Assembly: GCF_900166985.1 (NCBI RefSeq)
Contig: NZ_FUZK01000003.1
Span: forward strand, 124,001 to 188,000
Reading direction: 5' to 3'
Length of the DNA stretch: 64,000 nucleotides
From: Acholeplasma oculi
GTDB taxonomy: Bacteria > Bacillota_I > Bacilli_A > Acholeplasmatales > Acholeplasmataceae
Below, in pieces: positions 44,046 through 53,411 of this stretch (position 1 is the first letter of the stretch; every line of letters starts with the position of its first letter). The notes beneath the pieces were generated by a model, which saw nothing but the letters and a program-made list of their open reading frames with translations, was not told where the DNA came from and ran no database searches. A program made the translations under genes and the position numbers.

Positions 44046-46367
44046 TTATTGAACTACAACTTCACCGTTACTATCAACAGTTAAATAGACGGTATTACTA
44101 AATATATCTGTAGTTTCAATTAAATTCTTCATTGTTGCATTACCTTTAATTAATGCTTGAGTACCAAACAAGAATACTGTTTGATCTTTTAATGATGATT
44201 GGAATGATGTTCCATTGTATCCTCCAACATATACATTTTCATATAAAAGCATCAATGTCTCTACAGGAATACTGTTTGGTAATACAATAATATTATTATT
44301 TTCAAACAATTGAACTCTTTGAGGTTGCGATGGATAACGTGGATGCCCCTTATAGAAAATCTTATATTCATTACCATAAAGTTCAACGATCTTTTCTAGG
44401 TATTTATCAAATGAAGCGAATTGAGCATTCACTTCACCTGTAGGTGATGTACCTAAAATTAATAAATTTTTTACTGGATTACCAGCAAAGTATGCCATCA
44501 TACTTTCATTAGGTTCCGAACCCCAACGTGTCTTTAATAAGTATTCTAATTCATCAAGTTTACCAATTGTTTCTAAAGAACCAAACGCATCAGATACTGA
44601 TAATACGCGGACATTTAATTCATCATTAATCAATTCCATTAGATCATGTTCTAGATTCCAACCAGATATTGAGTTAACAACATATTCAAAATTATCAAGT
44701 TTTGTTGAAGTTAAAACATAATCACTTTGCATATGTGCTAAAATGTTTGAACCACTTACATTTCCATTTAACCAGTTTTCAAATAATGTATATAGACTAT
44801 TAAATTGACTTAGTGTAGAGAAACTTGAATTAATCATTGACGTAGTAAATGAACCATCTGTATAAATTACAAATGATAATCTTTCAAAAGGAATACCAGA
44901 TAAAATTGAACTGGTAATAACATTTAAATAATTATCTACTCCTAAAATTTTGAAATTCGTGTTTGGATTAATTGAATATAATTCTTTCATCCATTCAATC
45001 ATTTTATTGCTTTGACCATGAGTGACATTAGTGTAAAAATTTGGGATTTGTGTTTGTGTATAATTGCCACCAGAAGCTGATACAGCTAATGGATATTTAA
45101 GTGCCTTTTCAGGAAGTTTATTAAAGTCATAAGTTGCAGCACGTTCAATTTCAACATAAGTATATCCTGGATATTTATTGTTTAATAAGTCTGATGCAAA
45201 TAATAATACTGGCATTGTTGCATGTAGCCATGCAAAATTAACTTGATCCACCTTATACATTACAGGTAATTTAAACGTAAGAATTCCTTGATCTCCGATT
45301 GAATCAATGTAAGTTAATTCAATAGTCATCTCAAAATATCCATGGAATTCAACTTCTAATTCAAATTCACCAGATATATCTTCAAACTCGTTTACTGATA
45401 AGATTGGATTAACAGTACTTATTTCTCCTGTCAAAGGATGTCTTAATGTAAATTTAATACCTTCAACTGTTAATGTTGTTGAATTAGGTAGTGAGAGTTC
45501 ATAACTTAATGTGCCAATCAATGAATCTTCAACTTGATTAAATACAAATGTTGAGTATTCATATATGTAAAGTTTAGAATTTAAATCTGCAAGTTTTTGT
45601 TCAAGTCTACTTAATGCTACTTCAAAATCGTGTGTCTGTATTGCTAGTTCTTCATTAAATTGACTTATAGCATCCGCTAGTGCTTGTTCATATTCAGCCT
45701 TTTGATTTAATATTAGTTGATCATATAATTCTTTTTGTGAAACTAATTTTGCGTCATAAATATCTGATTGTGCTTGTAACATATCCACATATAATTGGGC
45801 TTGAGTAGCTAACATGTCTTCATATGTGATGATTTGATCAGCTAACATTTGAGCATATAAAACTCTTTGTTCTTCCAAATCAGCTGAGTTTTCAGCTTCT
45901 AATTGGGCTAATGCTAAATCATATTCAGCTTTTTGATTTGATATAAGTTGGTCGTATAATTCTTTTTGTGCATCTAAACTAGCATTGAATAATGATTCTA
46001 AAGTTACTAAAGATTCATCGTATAGCGCTTTTTGGGAGGCAAGTCTAGCAATATAATCCGCTTCTTGGTCCGCAAGTTTAGCGTCATATTCTTCTTTAAG
46101 ATGTTCTAAATCAACTTCGAATTTCGATTTTTGAGCATCGATGATAACACGCAATTCCAAAACCAGTGTTTCTAAATCATTTATTTCATTTTGAAGTTCA
46201 CTAATTTGTTGCTCATATTCTTCCTTTTGTTCTTCAAGACTTTCTTCGATTTGATCAATTCGATCATTAATATCGTCGAAAGATGAATCAATATCTTCAG
46301 CATTTGCACAAGCAATCAATACAAGTGCTAATAATATCAACATAAAGGTCGATAAAATTTTTTTCAT
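44046..46367 (-). CDS. Lipoprotein: hendecad coil, Ig-like part, GT80 sialyltransferase-like domain
   Basis: 773 residues. A lipoprotein signal ends LALVLIAC (lipid-bearing Cys20). Residues 83-258 are 16 consecutive 11-residue repeats of the form Y/F-x3-L-x2-Q-x3, a right-handed coiled-coil stalk. Residues about 265-375 are strand-rich and Ig-like. The rest is GT-B: YTDGS (Asp504), KGHP (His675), IPVE (Glu703) and GTS (Ser721). In Pasteurella PmST1 of family GT80 the corresponding residues, from memory, are Asp141, His311, Glu338 and Ser355/356; the spacings agree within one residue. Photobacterial members are also lipoproteins with an Ig-like domain. The acceptor and the source of an outside donor sugar are unknown. 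Confidence 0.82.
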   Translation of the reverse strand: MKKILSTFMLILLALVLIACANAEDIDSSFDDINDRIDQIEESLEEQKEEYEQQISELQNEINDLETLVLELRVIIDAQKSKFEVDLEHLKEEYDAKLADQEADYIARLASQKALYDESLVTLESLFNASLDAQKELYDQLISNQKAEYDLALAQLEAENSADLEEQRVLYAQMLADQIITYEDMLATQAQLYVDMLQAQSDIYDAKLVSQKELYDQLILNQKAEYEQALADAISQFNEELAIQTHDFEVALSRLEQKLADLNSKLYIYEYSTFVFNQVEDSLIGTLSYELSLPNSTTLTVEGIKFTLRHPLTGEISTVNPILSVNEFEDISGEFELEVEFHGYFEMTIELTYIDSIGDQGILTFKLPVMYKVDQVNFAWLHATMPVLLFASDLLNNKYPGYTYVEIERAATYDFNKLPEKALKYPLAVSASGGNYTQTQIPNFYTNVTHGQSNKMIEWMKELYSINPNTNFKILGVDNYLNVITSSILSGIPFERLSFVIYTDGSFTTSMINSSFSTLSQFNSLYTLFENWLNGNVSGSNILAHMQSDYVLTSTKLDNFEYVVNSISGWNLEHDLMELINDELNVRVLSVSDAFGSLETIGKLDELEYLLKTRWGSEPNESMMAYFAGNPVKNLLILGTSPTGEVNAQFASFDKYLEKIVELYGNEYKIFYKGHPRYPSQPQRVQLFENNNIIVLPNSIPVETLMLLYENVYVGGYNGTSFQSSLKDQTVFLFGTQALIKGNATMKNLIETTDIFSNTVYLTVDSNGEVVVQ

Positions 46368-46483
46368 TTCTATACCTACACACTCAAAAAATCACAAATT
46401 GAGTATGCTTACCTTTCTTTTATTTATTTATAACTTCAACCTTAAGTTAATACAGTAATTTAAAAATATATTCCATTCAACCT

Positions 46484-46492
46484 ATTATAACA
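46484..46492 (-). promoter_or_regulatory. Promoter of the GT80-like lipoprotein
   Basis: Minus-strand TGTTATAAT (extended -10, TATAAT at 46484-46489) about 110 nt before the start codon. The -35 is weak. A small CTCAA/TTGAG hairpin lies in the leader near the ribosome site. Confidence 0.55.
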
Positions 46493-46579
46493 CAATTAAA
46501 CAACATTATATCAATCCCATAAAATCATTTGCTGATAAGGTAACTATTTCTATCTTATGGTGCATTATAATTTGTTACA

Positions 46580-46767
46580 TTAAATTTGTGAGTAATGTTT
46601 TGAACTGGTACCATTTTCTTTTTCTATTGCTTCTATTTTTTTATCATATTCTTCCAATACTTTTGAAAAATAATCGTTTTGACTTCCATCGTTTGAGTTT
46701 GTGCCTGAACATGCAACAAGTGTTAGTGCTAATATCAAACCTAAAAAAGTAAGCATTATTTTTTCAT
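46580..46767 (-). pseudogene. Small lipoprotein gene with start-proximal frameshift
   Basis: From ATG 46756 a 58-residue frame reads MLTFLGLILALTLVACSG, a lipobox, then a charged helical tail. The ribosome site (AAGGAG, inside the end of wzx) instead serves ATG 46767, which gives only MKK then TAA. One extra A in the A6 run after that ATG would give MKKIMLTFLGL and a normal lipoprotein of 62 residues. The start codon shares a base with the wzx stop (TAATG), so translation is coupled. It is a frameshift mutant, a phase-variable gene or a sequencing error in a homopolymer. Confidence 0.65.
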
Positions 46768-48275
46768 TATTTATGTCTCCTTCTTACAAAAAAATCTTTT
46801 CCTTTTTCAATAATTAATTTTTGTATATCATTTTTAAGAATTTTATTGGTTATAAGATAGATGCAACCTCCAATAAAAACTATTCCTAAGTTAATCAGGC
46901 CATTCACTACAAATACTTCAATTGCACTATTAAATCTAGATAGTATAGATTCAAATGGAAAGAAACTAATTATTAAGAAAAGAGTAATACTCATCACAAC
47001 TGATGAAATAAAAGAATTATATGTACTTCTTATTTTATTAATAAAATTTATTTCTTTTCTTGTTACAAAGATTTGAACCGTTGTAACAAAAAACTCTGCA
47101 ACCACAAGTGCAATAGCAGCCCCTAGAGCACCAATGTAAGGCGCTGTCAAAAATAATAAACCTAAATTGATAATTGCTCCTGCTGCGACAGACAAAATAT
47201 ACTTCCTATTATTTCCTTTGGGGATCAAGTATTGTATCCCAATAATATTACTTACTGCTATAAATATGATTTTTAATGAATATATCCCACAAACCCAAAC
47301 CGCTGAAGCGTACGCCTCGCCCAAAAACCATGGAATTGTGATTGGTGTCAAAACAAAAAAACCAAGAGTGATTGGATAAGCCAAAAATAACATAGCTTTT
47401 ACAGATTTGGTTAATATTTCATTTACCTTTCCATTCTCATCATTGGCGATCAAATAACTTATTTGTGGCATAACCACCAATCCTAAAGATGTTATTAAAA
47501 CAAGTAATGTATTAGTTATTTTTGCGGCAACATCAAAATATCCTACTTCTGTTTTTGTTGATACCATACCTAAAATAGTAATGGTTGCATTATTATAGAA
47601 AAGTGTTATCAATTGTGGAATAAATAATATCACAAGCCCTTTGAAGTGTTTTTGTATATTCAAGAGTGTTATTTTTTCTATTTTTACAAATAATACTTTC
47701 TCCTTAATGAGACCTGCCCACATAATTACTTGAGATAGTATTTCAGTTCCAATCATAATGAATGCATATATGTAGATATCTTGCGGTTTGTTTACAAAAA
47801 TAAGTATCATAGCAAAAGAGGTAGTTCTAATTAATAAGTTTCTAACTACGATTGCCTTAAAGTTTTCTCTTCCAGTAAAATACCAAGTGATATCTAATAA
47901 GTTAGCTATTAACACCAAACTTTGAATTAAAATCAAATTAGTGTTGGGGATGAGTTTGGTAAGATACATCGCTATAAATACTGCAATTGATATTAAACTC
48001 GTTATTGCTTTAATAAGAAAAACTTCAACAAAAGCTTGTTTGGTTTGTTCGGCACTTTCCCTTTTTTCAGAAATTAGCTTAGTAGCATACAACTGAACAC
48101 CTAAAACCGCTGCATAAGAAAAGTAGGTAACAATGGAATAATGATATGAATACTCTCCTAATCCTTCTGGAAGCAGTATTCTTGATAAATATGGAATGAG
48201 TATTACCGGAATAATTATAATAAGTAATTGATATAAAAAATTATATAAGTAATTTTTAGTTAAACTCTTACTCAT
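46767..48275 (-). CDS. wzx: Polysaccharide flippase (Wzx, MOP superfamily)
   Basis: 502 residues with 12-14 membrane segments and the family start SLTKNYLYNFLYQLLIIIIPVI, cut here as two pieces (about 4-12 and 13-25). Wzx-type proteins flip undecaprenyl-linked glycan units across the membrane. It follows glf with an 8-nt overlap and is the last complete gene of the polysaccharide operon. It pairs with the wzy gene upstream. Confidence 0.9.
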   Translation of the reverse strand: MSKSLTKNYLYNFLYQLLIIIIPVILIPYLSRILLPEGLGEYSYHYSIVTYFSYAAVLGVQLYATKLISEKRESAEQTKQAFVEVFLIKAITSLISIAVFIAMYLTKLIPNTNLILIQSLVLIANLLDITWYFTGRENFKAIVVRNLLIRTTSFAMILIFVNKPQDIYIYAFIMIGTEILSQVIMWAGLIKEKVLFVKIEKITLLNIQKHFKGLVILFIPQLITLFYNNATITILGMVSTKTEVGYFDVAAKITNTLLVLITSLGLVVMPQISYLIANDENGKVNEILTKSVKAMLFLAYPITLGFFVLTPITIPWFLGEAYASAVWVCGIYSLKIIFIAVSNIIGIQYLIPKGNNRKYILSVAAGAIINLGLLFLTAPYIGALGAAIALVVAEFFVTTVQIFVTRKEINFINKIRSTYNSFISSVVMSITLFLIISFFPFESILSRFNSAIEVFVVNGLINLGIVFIGGCIYLITNKILKNDIQKLIIEKGKDFFVRRRHK

Positions 48276-49377
48276 TTGGAAACTCTTTGTTCACTAATTC
48301 TAAAACTCGCTCTACAATAATATGCATATCATAATATTTATATTCAGCTAATCTACCACCAAAAAGGTGTTTAGGTTCTTTGTCAGATAATTTCTTATAC
48401 TTATCATAAATTATTTGATTTGCATTATCATTGATTGGATAATATGGTTCTATTCCTAAAGTCCAGTCTATGGAATATTCCTTGGTAATAACTGTTTTAT
48501 TAGTCTCAACCATTTCAAAGTGTTTATGTTCTAAAATTCTTGTATAAGGCGTTTCTACATCTGTATAGTTTACAACAGCATTACCTTGAAAATTACTCAT
48601 ATCTTTTATCTCGTGCTCAAACCTTAAACTTCTATATTCTAAAACTCCCTCACTATAATTATAGAATTGATCCAATGGACCTGTGTATAAAACCTTATCA
48701 GCCATTTCATCAAAGTATTCTTTTTGACTAAAATAATCAACTTTTAATTTCACTTCAATCCCATCTAGCAATTTATTAAATATCTTAGTATATCCACCAA
48801 TAGGAATCCCTTGATATCTATCATTGAAGTAATTATTATTATAGGTAAATCTCACCGGTAATCTTTTTATAATAAAAGGAGGTAATTCAGTACATTTTCT
48901 TCCCCATTGTTTTTCTGTATACCCTTTTATGAGTTTCTCATAAATATCAATCCCTACCAAGTTGATTGCTTGTTCTTCAAGGTTTTTGGGTTCTTTTGTA
49001 AACATACCACTTCTTTGTTCTTCAATCTTCTTAGAGGCCTCTTCAGGTGTTATCACACCCCATAGTTTACTAAATGTATTCATATTAAAGGGCAAATTAT
49101 AAATTTCTCCTTTATAATTTGCTATTGGAGAATTTACGTAGTTATTAAACTCGGTAAACTGATTTACATAATCCCAAACCTTTTTATTTGAGGTATGAAA
49201 AATATGTGCCCCATATACATGTACATTGATACCTTCAACTTCCTTAGTATATAGATTACCACCAATATGGGATCTTTTTTCAAGAACTAAAACATTCTTT
49301 CCTCTTTTTTTTGCCTCATAGGCAAATATAGCTCCATATAAACCAGAACCTACTATTATATAATCATATTTTTTCAT
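48268..49377 (-). CDS. glf: UDP-galactopyranose mutase
   Basis: 369 residues. The FAD-binding start YIIVGSGLYGAIFAYEAK and the glf motifs HVYGAHIFHTSN (about 52-63) and RVEYRSLRFE-type region (YRSLRFEHE here) are present, with GRLAEYKYYDM near the C-terminus. It converts UDP-galactopyranose to UDP-galactofuranose, so the surface glycan probably contains galactofuranose. With galE in the same cluster, UDP-glucose can be its ultimate source. It overlaps the DUF4422 gene by 4 nt. Confidence 0.95.
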   Translation of the reverse strand: MKKYDYIIVGSGLYGAIFAYEAKKRGKNVLVLEKRSHIGGNLYTKEVEGINVHVYGAHIFHTSNKKVWDYVNQFTEFNNYVNSPIANYKGEIYNLPFNMNTFSKLWGVITPEEASKKIEEQRSGMFTKEPKNLEEQAINLVGIDIYEKLIKGYTEKQWGRKCTELPPFIIKRLPVRFTYNNNYFNDRYQGIPIGGYTKIFNKLLDGIEVKLKVDYFSQKEYFDEMADKVLYTGPLDQFYNYSEGVLEYRSLRFEHEIKDMSNFQGNAVVNYTDVETPYTRILEHKHFEMVETNKTVITKEYSIDWTLGIEPYYPINDNANQIIYDKYKKLSDKEPKHLFGGRLAEYKYYDMHIIVERVLELVNKEFPNE

Positions 49378-50144
49378 TTTTCAAAAAACTCCATTATCTT
49401 ATATCTAACTTTTTTTAACTTAAATAACAACTGATTTTGATCAAGATTGATCATTCTATATTCTTTGACCTTAAGATTATTTTTTTCTATCCAAACATTA
49501 ATTAATCTTTCTGAGATAAAACCGTATATTCTTGCTTGATAAGAATCATATGAAGTTATGTCACTTCTTTTTTCCAATTCAAAAAGAACCGAAAATAACC
49601 ATTCACTATATTGATCAAAATATTCTTTCTTTGTAATTAAAATATTCGCTAAAAACAAGTGCTTTTGATTAGAGACCTTCTCAAAAGCTTCTACATAGTC
49701 TGGGTGTTTTTCTGAAATAATTTCTCTTATAATTTCATAATCTTTTTTGTAGTGAGCCTTAGAATAGTAGGATTCTACAGTATGTCTCAACATTTTCTCT
49801 CTTTTAGGTACAATTACATCTGCTTTGCTTAGTGCTTTTTTAATTTGCTTTTCATTAAGAGCCTTATAAAAAAAATTGCTTTTACTCTTCGATAGAATTC
49901 TTCTATAGTGTATCAACCCTACAATTTTTGCATTAGCGTTTTTCCAAATATAATATTGCCCTGTTAGTTCACTATAATTCTTATTTTTATGTGAAATTCC
50001 ACCCGGAAATGAATCTGATAAGTACCCTTCTGGTATTATTTTATTTTCTGCACCTACAAATAATTTTTGATATATTGAGGTTATTTTTTTATTAATTATG
50101 TCTGTTTCTTTGTGAGTTGTAACATAAACTTTAATATCTTCCAC
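49374..50144 (-). CDS. DUF4422 glycosyltransferase-like protein
   Basis: 256 residues. The start KVYVTTHKETD and the motif YSELTGQYYIWKNA followed by GLIHYRRIL (about 76-84) are the DUF4422 signature, a family found in capsule clusters and taken to be glycosyltransferases. The C-terminal third has SERLINVWIEKN, also typical. In the cluster it sits between a GT2 and glf, and may add galactofuranose; that is inference. Confidence 0.85.
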   Translation of the reverse strand: MEDIKVYVTTHKETDIINKKITSIYQKLFVGAENKIIPEGYLSDSFPGGISHKNKNYSELTGQYYIWKNANAKIVGLIHYRRILSKSKSNFFYKALNEKQIKKALSKADVIVPKREKMLRHTVESYYSKAHYKKDYEIIREIISEKHPDYVEAFEKVSNQKHLFLANILITKKEYFDQYSEWLFSVLFELEKRSDITSYDSYQARIYGFISERLINVWIEKNNLKVKEYRMINLDQNQLLFKLKKVRYKIMEFFEK

Positions 50145-50161
50145 GTTTTTTCTCCCAACTT

Positions 50162-51076
50162 TTACGTTTTTAATCTATACAAAATTCTTCTGTTCAAATA
50201 TTTTCTTTGTTCTGAAGAACTACAGTAGGCTCTTGTAAGTAAATACATTTTCTTGATTTTATTTTTCTCTGCAATAGCTCTTAATAAAAAATCAGATGAG
50301 GTCATGTATTTTTTAATCTCTTTTTCTGTAGACTCTATCGCTTTTTTGAATTTAGACTCTGAAAACAAGTCTTCACCTGTCTTTTCCTTCAAGTATAAAT
50401 CATAACAGTATCTATGGGCTTTTCTCTGATAAATACCTGCCGTTGATTGTGTATTGCCTTCTCTTATTCTAACTCTATACCCATAGTAATCTTCAAGATT
50501 TGATAAGATGAAACCATGTTTAATTGATCTTAATAAAAAATCATAGTCTTCAACATAAGAAATGTTTCTATATTTTCCAACAGTGTCATAAACTTCTTTC
50601 TTAGCCATCCATATGTGTAAGATTGGAGAAGAGTATTTAATAGTTTTTTTAATCGTTTTAAAATCTTCTAATAATGTGTTTTTTCCAAGTACTATCCCAT
50701 TTTGATTGATTGTATACACACTACAACCCAAAATATCTATTTCTGGGTTTCTTTCCATATAGTCTATTTTTTTCTCAAGTCTATCCAATTCACTTATATC
50801 ATCCCCATCCATCCGGCAAATATAATCCCCCTTGGCCCTATCTAATCCTTTATTTAACGAACTAACTATTTTCTCGTTTTTTTGATTTTTAAGATGAATA
50901 ATTCTACTATCTTTTTTTGCATACGATTCTATCATTAAAGTGGTTCCATCACTGGAGGCGTCATCTATGATAATTAATTCAAAATTTTTATATGTTTGAT
51001 TTAGAATTGATTCTATTGCTTCGCCAATATATTCTTTAACATTATATACTGGCATTAAGATTGATATTAACTTCAT
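50162..51076 (-). CDS. Glycosyltransferase family 2
   Basis: 304 residues from ATG 51076, chosen because a GGGGGGAAG box lies just upstream; a longer frame to 51103 would overlap wzy more. GT-A motifs: ISILMPVYNVKEYIGEAI (start), IIDDASSDGT (about 34-43), RMDGDDIS (DxD, about 88-95). It transfers a sugar from a nucleotide donor onto the lipid-linked glycan. The gene overlaps the end of wzy by 35 nt. Confidence 0.9.
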   Translation of the reverse strand: MKLISILMPVYNVKEYIGEAIESILNQTYKNFELIIIDDASSDGTTLMIESYAKKDSRIIHLKNQKNEKIVSSLNKGLDRAKGDYICRMDGDDISELDRLEKKIDYMERNPEIDILGCSVYTINQNGIVLGKNTLLEDFKTIKKTIKYSSPILHIWMAKKEVYDTVGKYRNISYVEDYDFLLRSIKHGFILSNLEDYYGYRVRIREGNTQSTAGIYQRKAHRYCYDLYLKEKTGEDLFSESKFKKAIESTEKEIKKYMTSSDFLLRAIAEKNKIKKMYLLTRAYCSSSEQRKYLNRRILYRLKT

Positions 51077-52310
51077 TTTCTTCCCCCCTTGTGTTAAATT
51101 CATAGTACAAGAATACTAACAACAACCAGAAATGTCTTGATTCAAAATACTCTACAAAAATAGATTGTGTCAAAAAGGCTGCCATTCCAAATATCATTAT
51201 ATTTTTAGGATTTTTAGAATTTATAAATACTTGCTTAAATATTTTCCATAACATGATCATAAAACAAAATAATCCCACAATTCCTAGTTCAGCACTTATT
51301 TTTAAAAATAAATTGTGAAAGTGAGGGTTATTTATAATCAAATTATTTTGAGCATATTGATAAAATAGATTGGTTGAGTTAGAAAGTCCGACTCCAAAAA
51401 CTGGATTATTAAAACTCATTTTGATTCCAACAGCCCATAACTCCAATCTACTATAGGCGGAAACATCTTGTATCAGTCTATCATAGACGATAATTGCCGC
51501 TATTGATACAAAAAACGGGATACTAATTAATGCTATTTGAGGAACTATTTTATCCTTCTTAGTCATAAATATGTATATGCCCATTGCACCTACTAAGAAA
51601 CCTATATAGGCGCTTCTAGATAAACTTAAAAATAATGTAAACAACAGCAAACTTATTAGTAAAATACTAACAATCTTTTTTCTTTTCTTAACACCCTGTA
51701 AATAATATATTAATAAGAATATACTTATCAATAAGTACCCCGCAAAGTTATTAGGATCTTCAAAGAAAAGACTATTAGAAAACTTCAATGCATAAAAATC
51801 TGCAACGTTTAATGAGAAAATCTGAAAAATAATTTTTATATTTTCCGAATTTACCATAAAACTTCCGACTGTTATAATTCCTACGACGACTGATGAAAAA
51901 ACCCAATATTTAATAAAAATTTTTTTCTCTTCCTTATCTAAATTTTTAGCTACAAAATATCCAGAAAAAACAGCTAAAGAAGTTCTAAACAGGCTAATCA
52001 AAGCGCTGCTTATTTGTATTCTATGTACATTAAATATAATACTAAGTAACATGATATAATAAAACCCAAATATCACACTTATACCCTTTACTTTTATCTT
52101 ATCTATATTTTTAATGCTAGTTATCGTAAAGGTTAGTATTAAGATAATATAAAAAATGTCATTTAATCTAAAAGGTACATCACCTACACTAAAGAGAACC
52201 ATTCTAAAAGGTAACATAAAACCCGACAGATATAATACTCCTTTTATTCTATACTTTACAACTGTTGCTATAAGGACAATCGATACAAATAGAATGACTA
52301 ATAAATCCAT
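51042..52310 (-). CDS. wzy: O-antigen/capsule polymerase-like membrane protein
   Basis: 422 residues, about 12 membrane segments. The conserved Wzy/ligase loop is seen as YSRLELWAVGIKMSF followed by GVGLSNSTNLF and an NPHFHNLFLKISAELGIVG stretch (about 330-348), the H-N-L..E-G pattern of the Wzy_C family. It would polymerise glycan repeat units outside the membrane. Its presence with wzx defines the Wzx/Wzy route for this cluster. Confidence 0.88.
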   Translation of the reverse strand: MDLLVILFVSIVLIATVVKYRIKGVLYLSGFMLPFRMVLFSVGDVPFRLNDIFYIILILTFTITSIKNIDKIKVKGISVIFGFYYIMLLSIIFNVHRIQISSALISLFRTSLAVFSGYFVAKNLDKEEKKIFIKYWVFSSVVVGIITVGSFMVNSENIKIIFQIFSLNVADFYALKFSNSLFFEDPNNFAGYLLISIFLLIYYLQGVKKRKKIVSILLISLLLFTLFLSLSRSAYIGFLVGAMGIYIFMTKKDKIVPQIALISIPFFVSIAAIIVYDRLIQDVSAYSRLELWAVGIKMSFNNPVFGVGLSNSTNLFYQYAQNNLIINNPHFHNLFLKISAELGIVGLFCFMIMLWKIFKQVFINSKNPKNIMIFGMAAFLTQSIFVEYFESRHFWLLLVFLYYEFNTRGEENEVNINLNASI

Positions 52311-52311
52311 A

Positions 52312-53409
52312 TTAGTTATCTCTCCTTTGACTAATTTTGTATTTTTGAAGATAACTTGAACTCATTATCTGTGAGCTAAAATCCATATTAATCTCTCTAG
52401 ATTGCTTATTATTTTTGATTTCAAAATATTCTATTTTTATTTTTTCCATCATGTCTTCTATATCATTCTTAAAAAGCGAAATTTCATCACTTTTTAGTTT
52501 TAATTCTCTATGCGAATCAATGTCACTTAAAACAGTAGATAACCCTGTTACTAAGGCCTCTAAAGCGGCCATTGGTAATCCCTCAGAAGAGGAGTTCGAT
52601 ATGAATATATCTGAGGCTTGCAAATATGTCTCTACTTCCTTTTTGTTTCCAAGCAAAATAACATTTTCTTTGATTTCTTTTTGAACCTGTTTTTCTAGGT
52701 TTCCACTACCTAAGACCATAAGCGTACAGTCATTTATTTGATTTTCTAGTAAAAATTTATTAAACCCTCTTACAAGTTCAATCGGCCTTTTTCTCTTTAT
52801 AAGCATTCCTGTGCTAATTAAAATTATATGATTTGTTGGTAAATTAAGTTTTTCTCTAATTTGCCTTTTCTTATCCGGCGTGACCCTAAAGAATCGCTTT
52901 GTATCTACACCATTTTGAACAACTTCTAATTCAATTTTTTTTCTTTTGAATTTTTTTTGAATAGCGTATGAACAAGCTATTGGATAATTTATTCTCTTTA
53001 TAATTTTCATGTGTGCTTGTGCTATGAAAGTTCCCAAAACTTTACCATAAATTTTAGGATAATCTTCATATGGATAGTTATGTATCGTAGAAAAATGAGC
53101 CACTTCTTTTATCTTACTCGCATAATAATCCGCTCGTAGACCGTGTGAATGGATGATCTCTATATTATTACTAGAAATAACTTCTTTTATATTGTTCAAA
53201 ACTTGCTTTTTTCTGACCATTCTAGTTAGATTTAACGCTACAATTTGGCTACCCAACTTTTCAAAATCACTTTTCATACTTTTTTCACTTTCTTCTGGAG
53301 AAAGAGTAAGTATTACATAGTCATTTACATCTAAATCTCTAGTGATATTGTACAAAACGTTAATTGGACCCGATCTTTGCAGTGTCGAAACGATATAAAG
53401 TATCTTCAT
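52312..53409 (-). CDS. Glycosyltransferase family 4
   Basis: 365 residues. N-terminal LYIVSTLQRSGPINVLYN; donor-site region with GVDTKRFF (about 168-175), ILISTGMLIKRKRPIELV and the acidic motif FISNSSSEGLPMAALEAL (about 272-289, the E-x7-E pattern). This is a retaining GT-B enzyme similar to EpsF-type proteins. It lies 1 nt from wzy and 2 nt from the next GT2. Confidence 0.92.
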   Translation of the reverse strand: MKILYIVSTLQRSGPINVLYNITRDLDVNDYVILTLSPEESEKSMKSDFEKLGSQIVALNLTRMVRKKQVLNNIKEVISSNNIEIIHSHGLRADYYASKIKEVAHFSTIHNYPYEDYPKIYGKVLGTFIAQAHMKIIKRINYPIACSYAIQKKFKRKKIELEVVQNGVDTKRFFRVTPDKKRQIREKLNLPTNHIILISTGMLIKRKRPIELVRGFNKFLLENQINDCTLMVLGSGNLEKQVQKEIKENVILLGNKKEVETYLQASDIFISNSSSEGLPMAALEALVTGLSTVLSDIDSHRELKLKSDEISLFKNDIEDMMEKIKIEYFEIKNNKQSREINMDFSSQIMSSSYLQKYKISQRRDN

Positions 53410-53411
53410 CC

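Noticed and set aside
46368-46440. ACTCAA/TTGAGT hairpin as terminator
   Set aside because: It has a short stem and lies just before a start codon of the same strand, so it is at most a leader hairpin.
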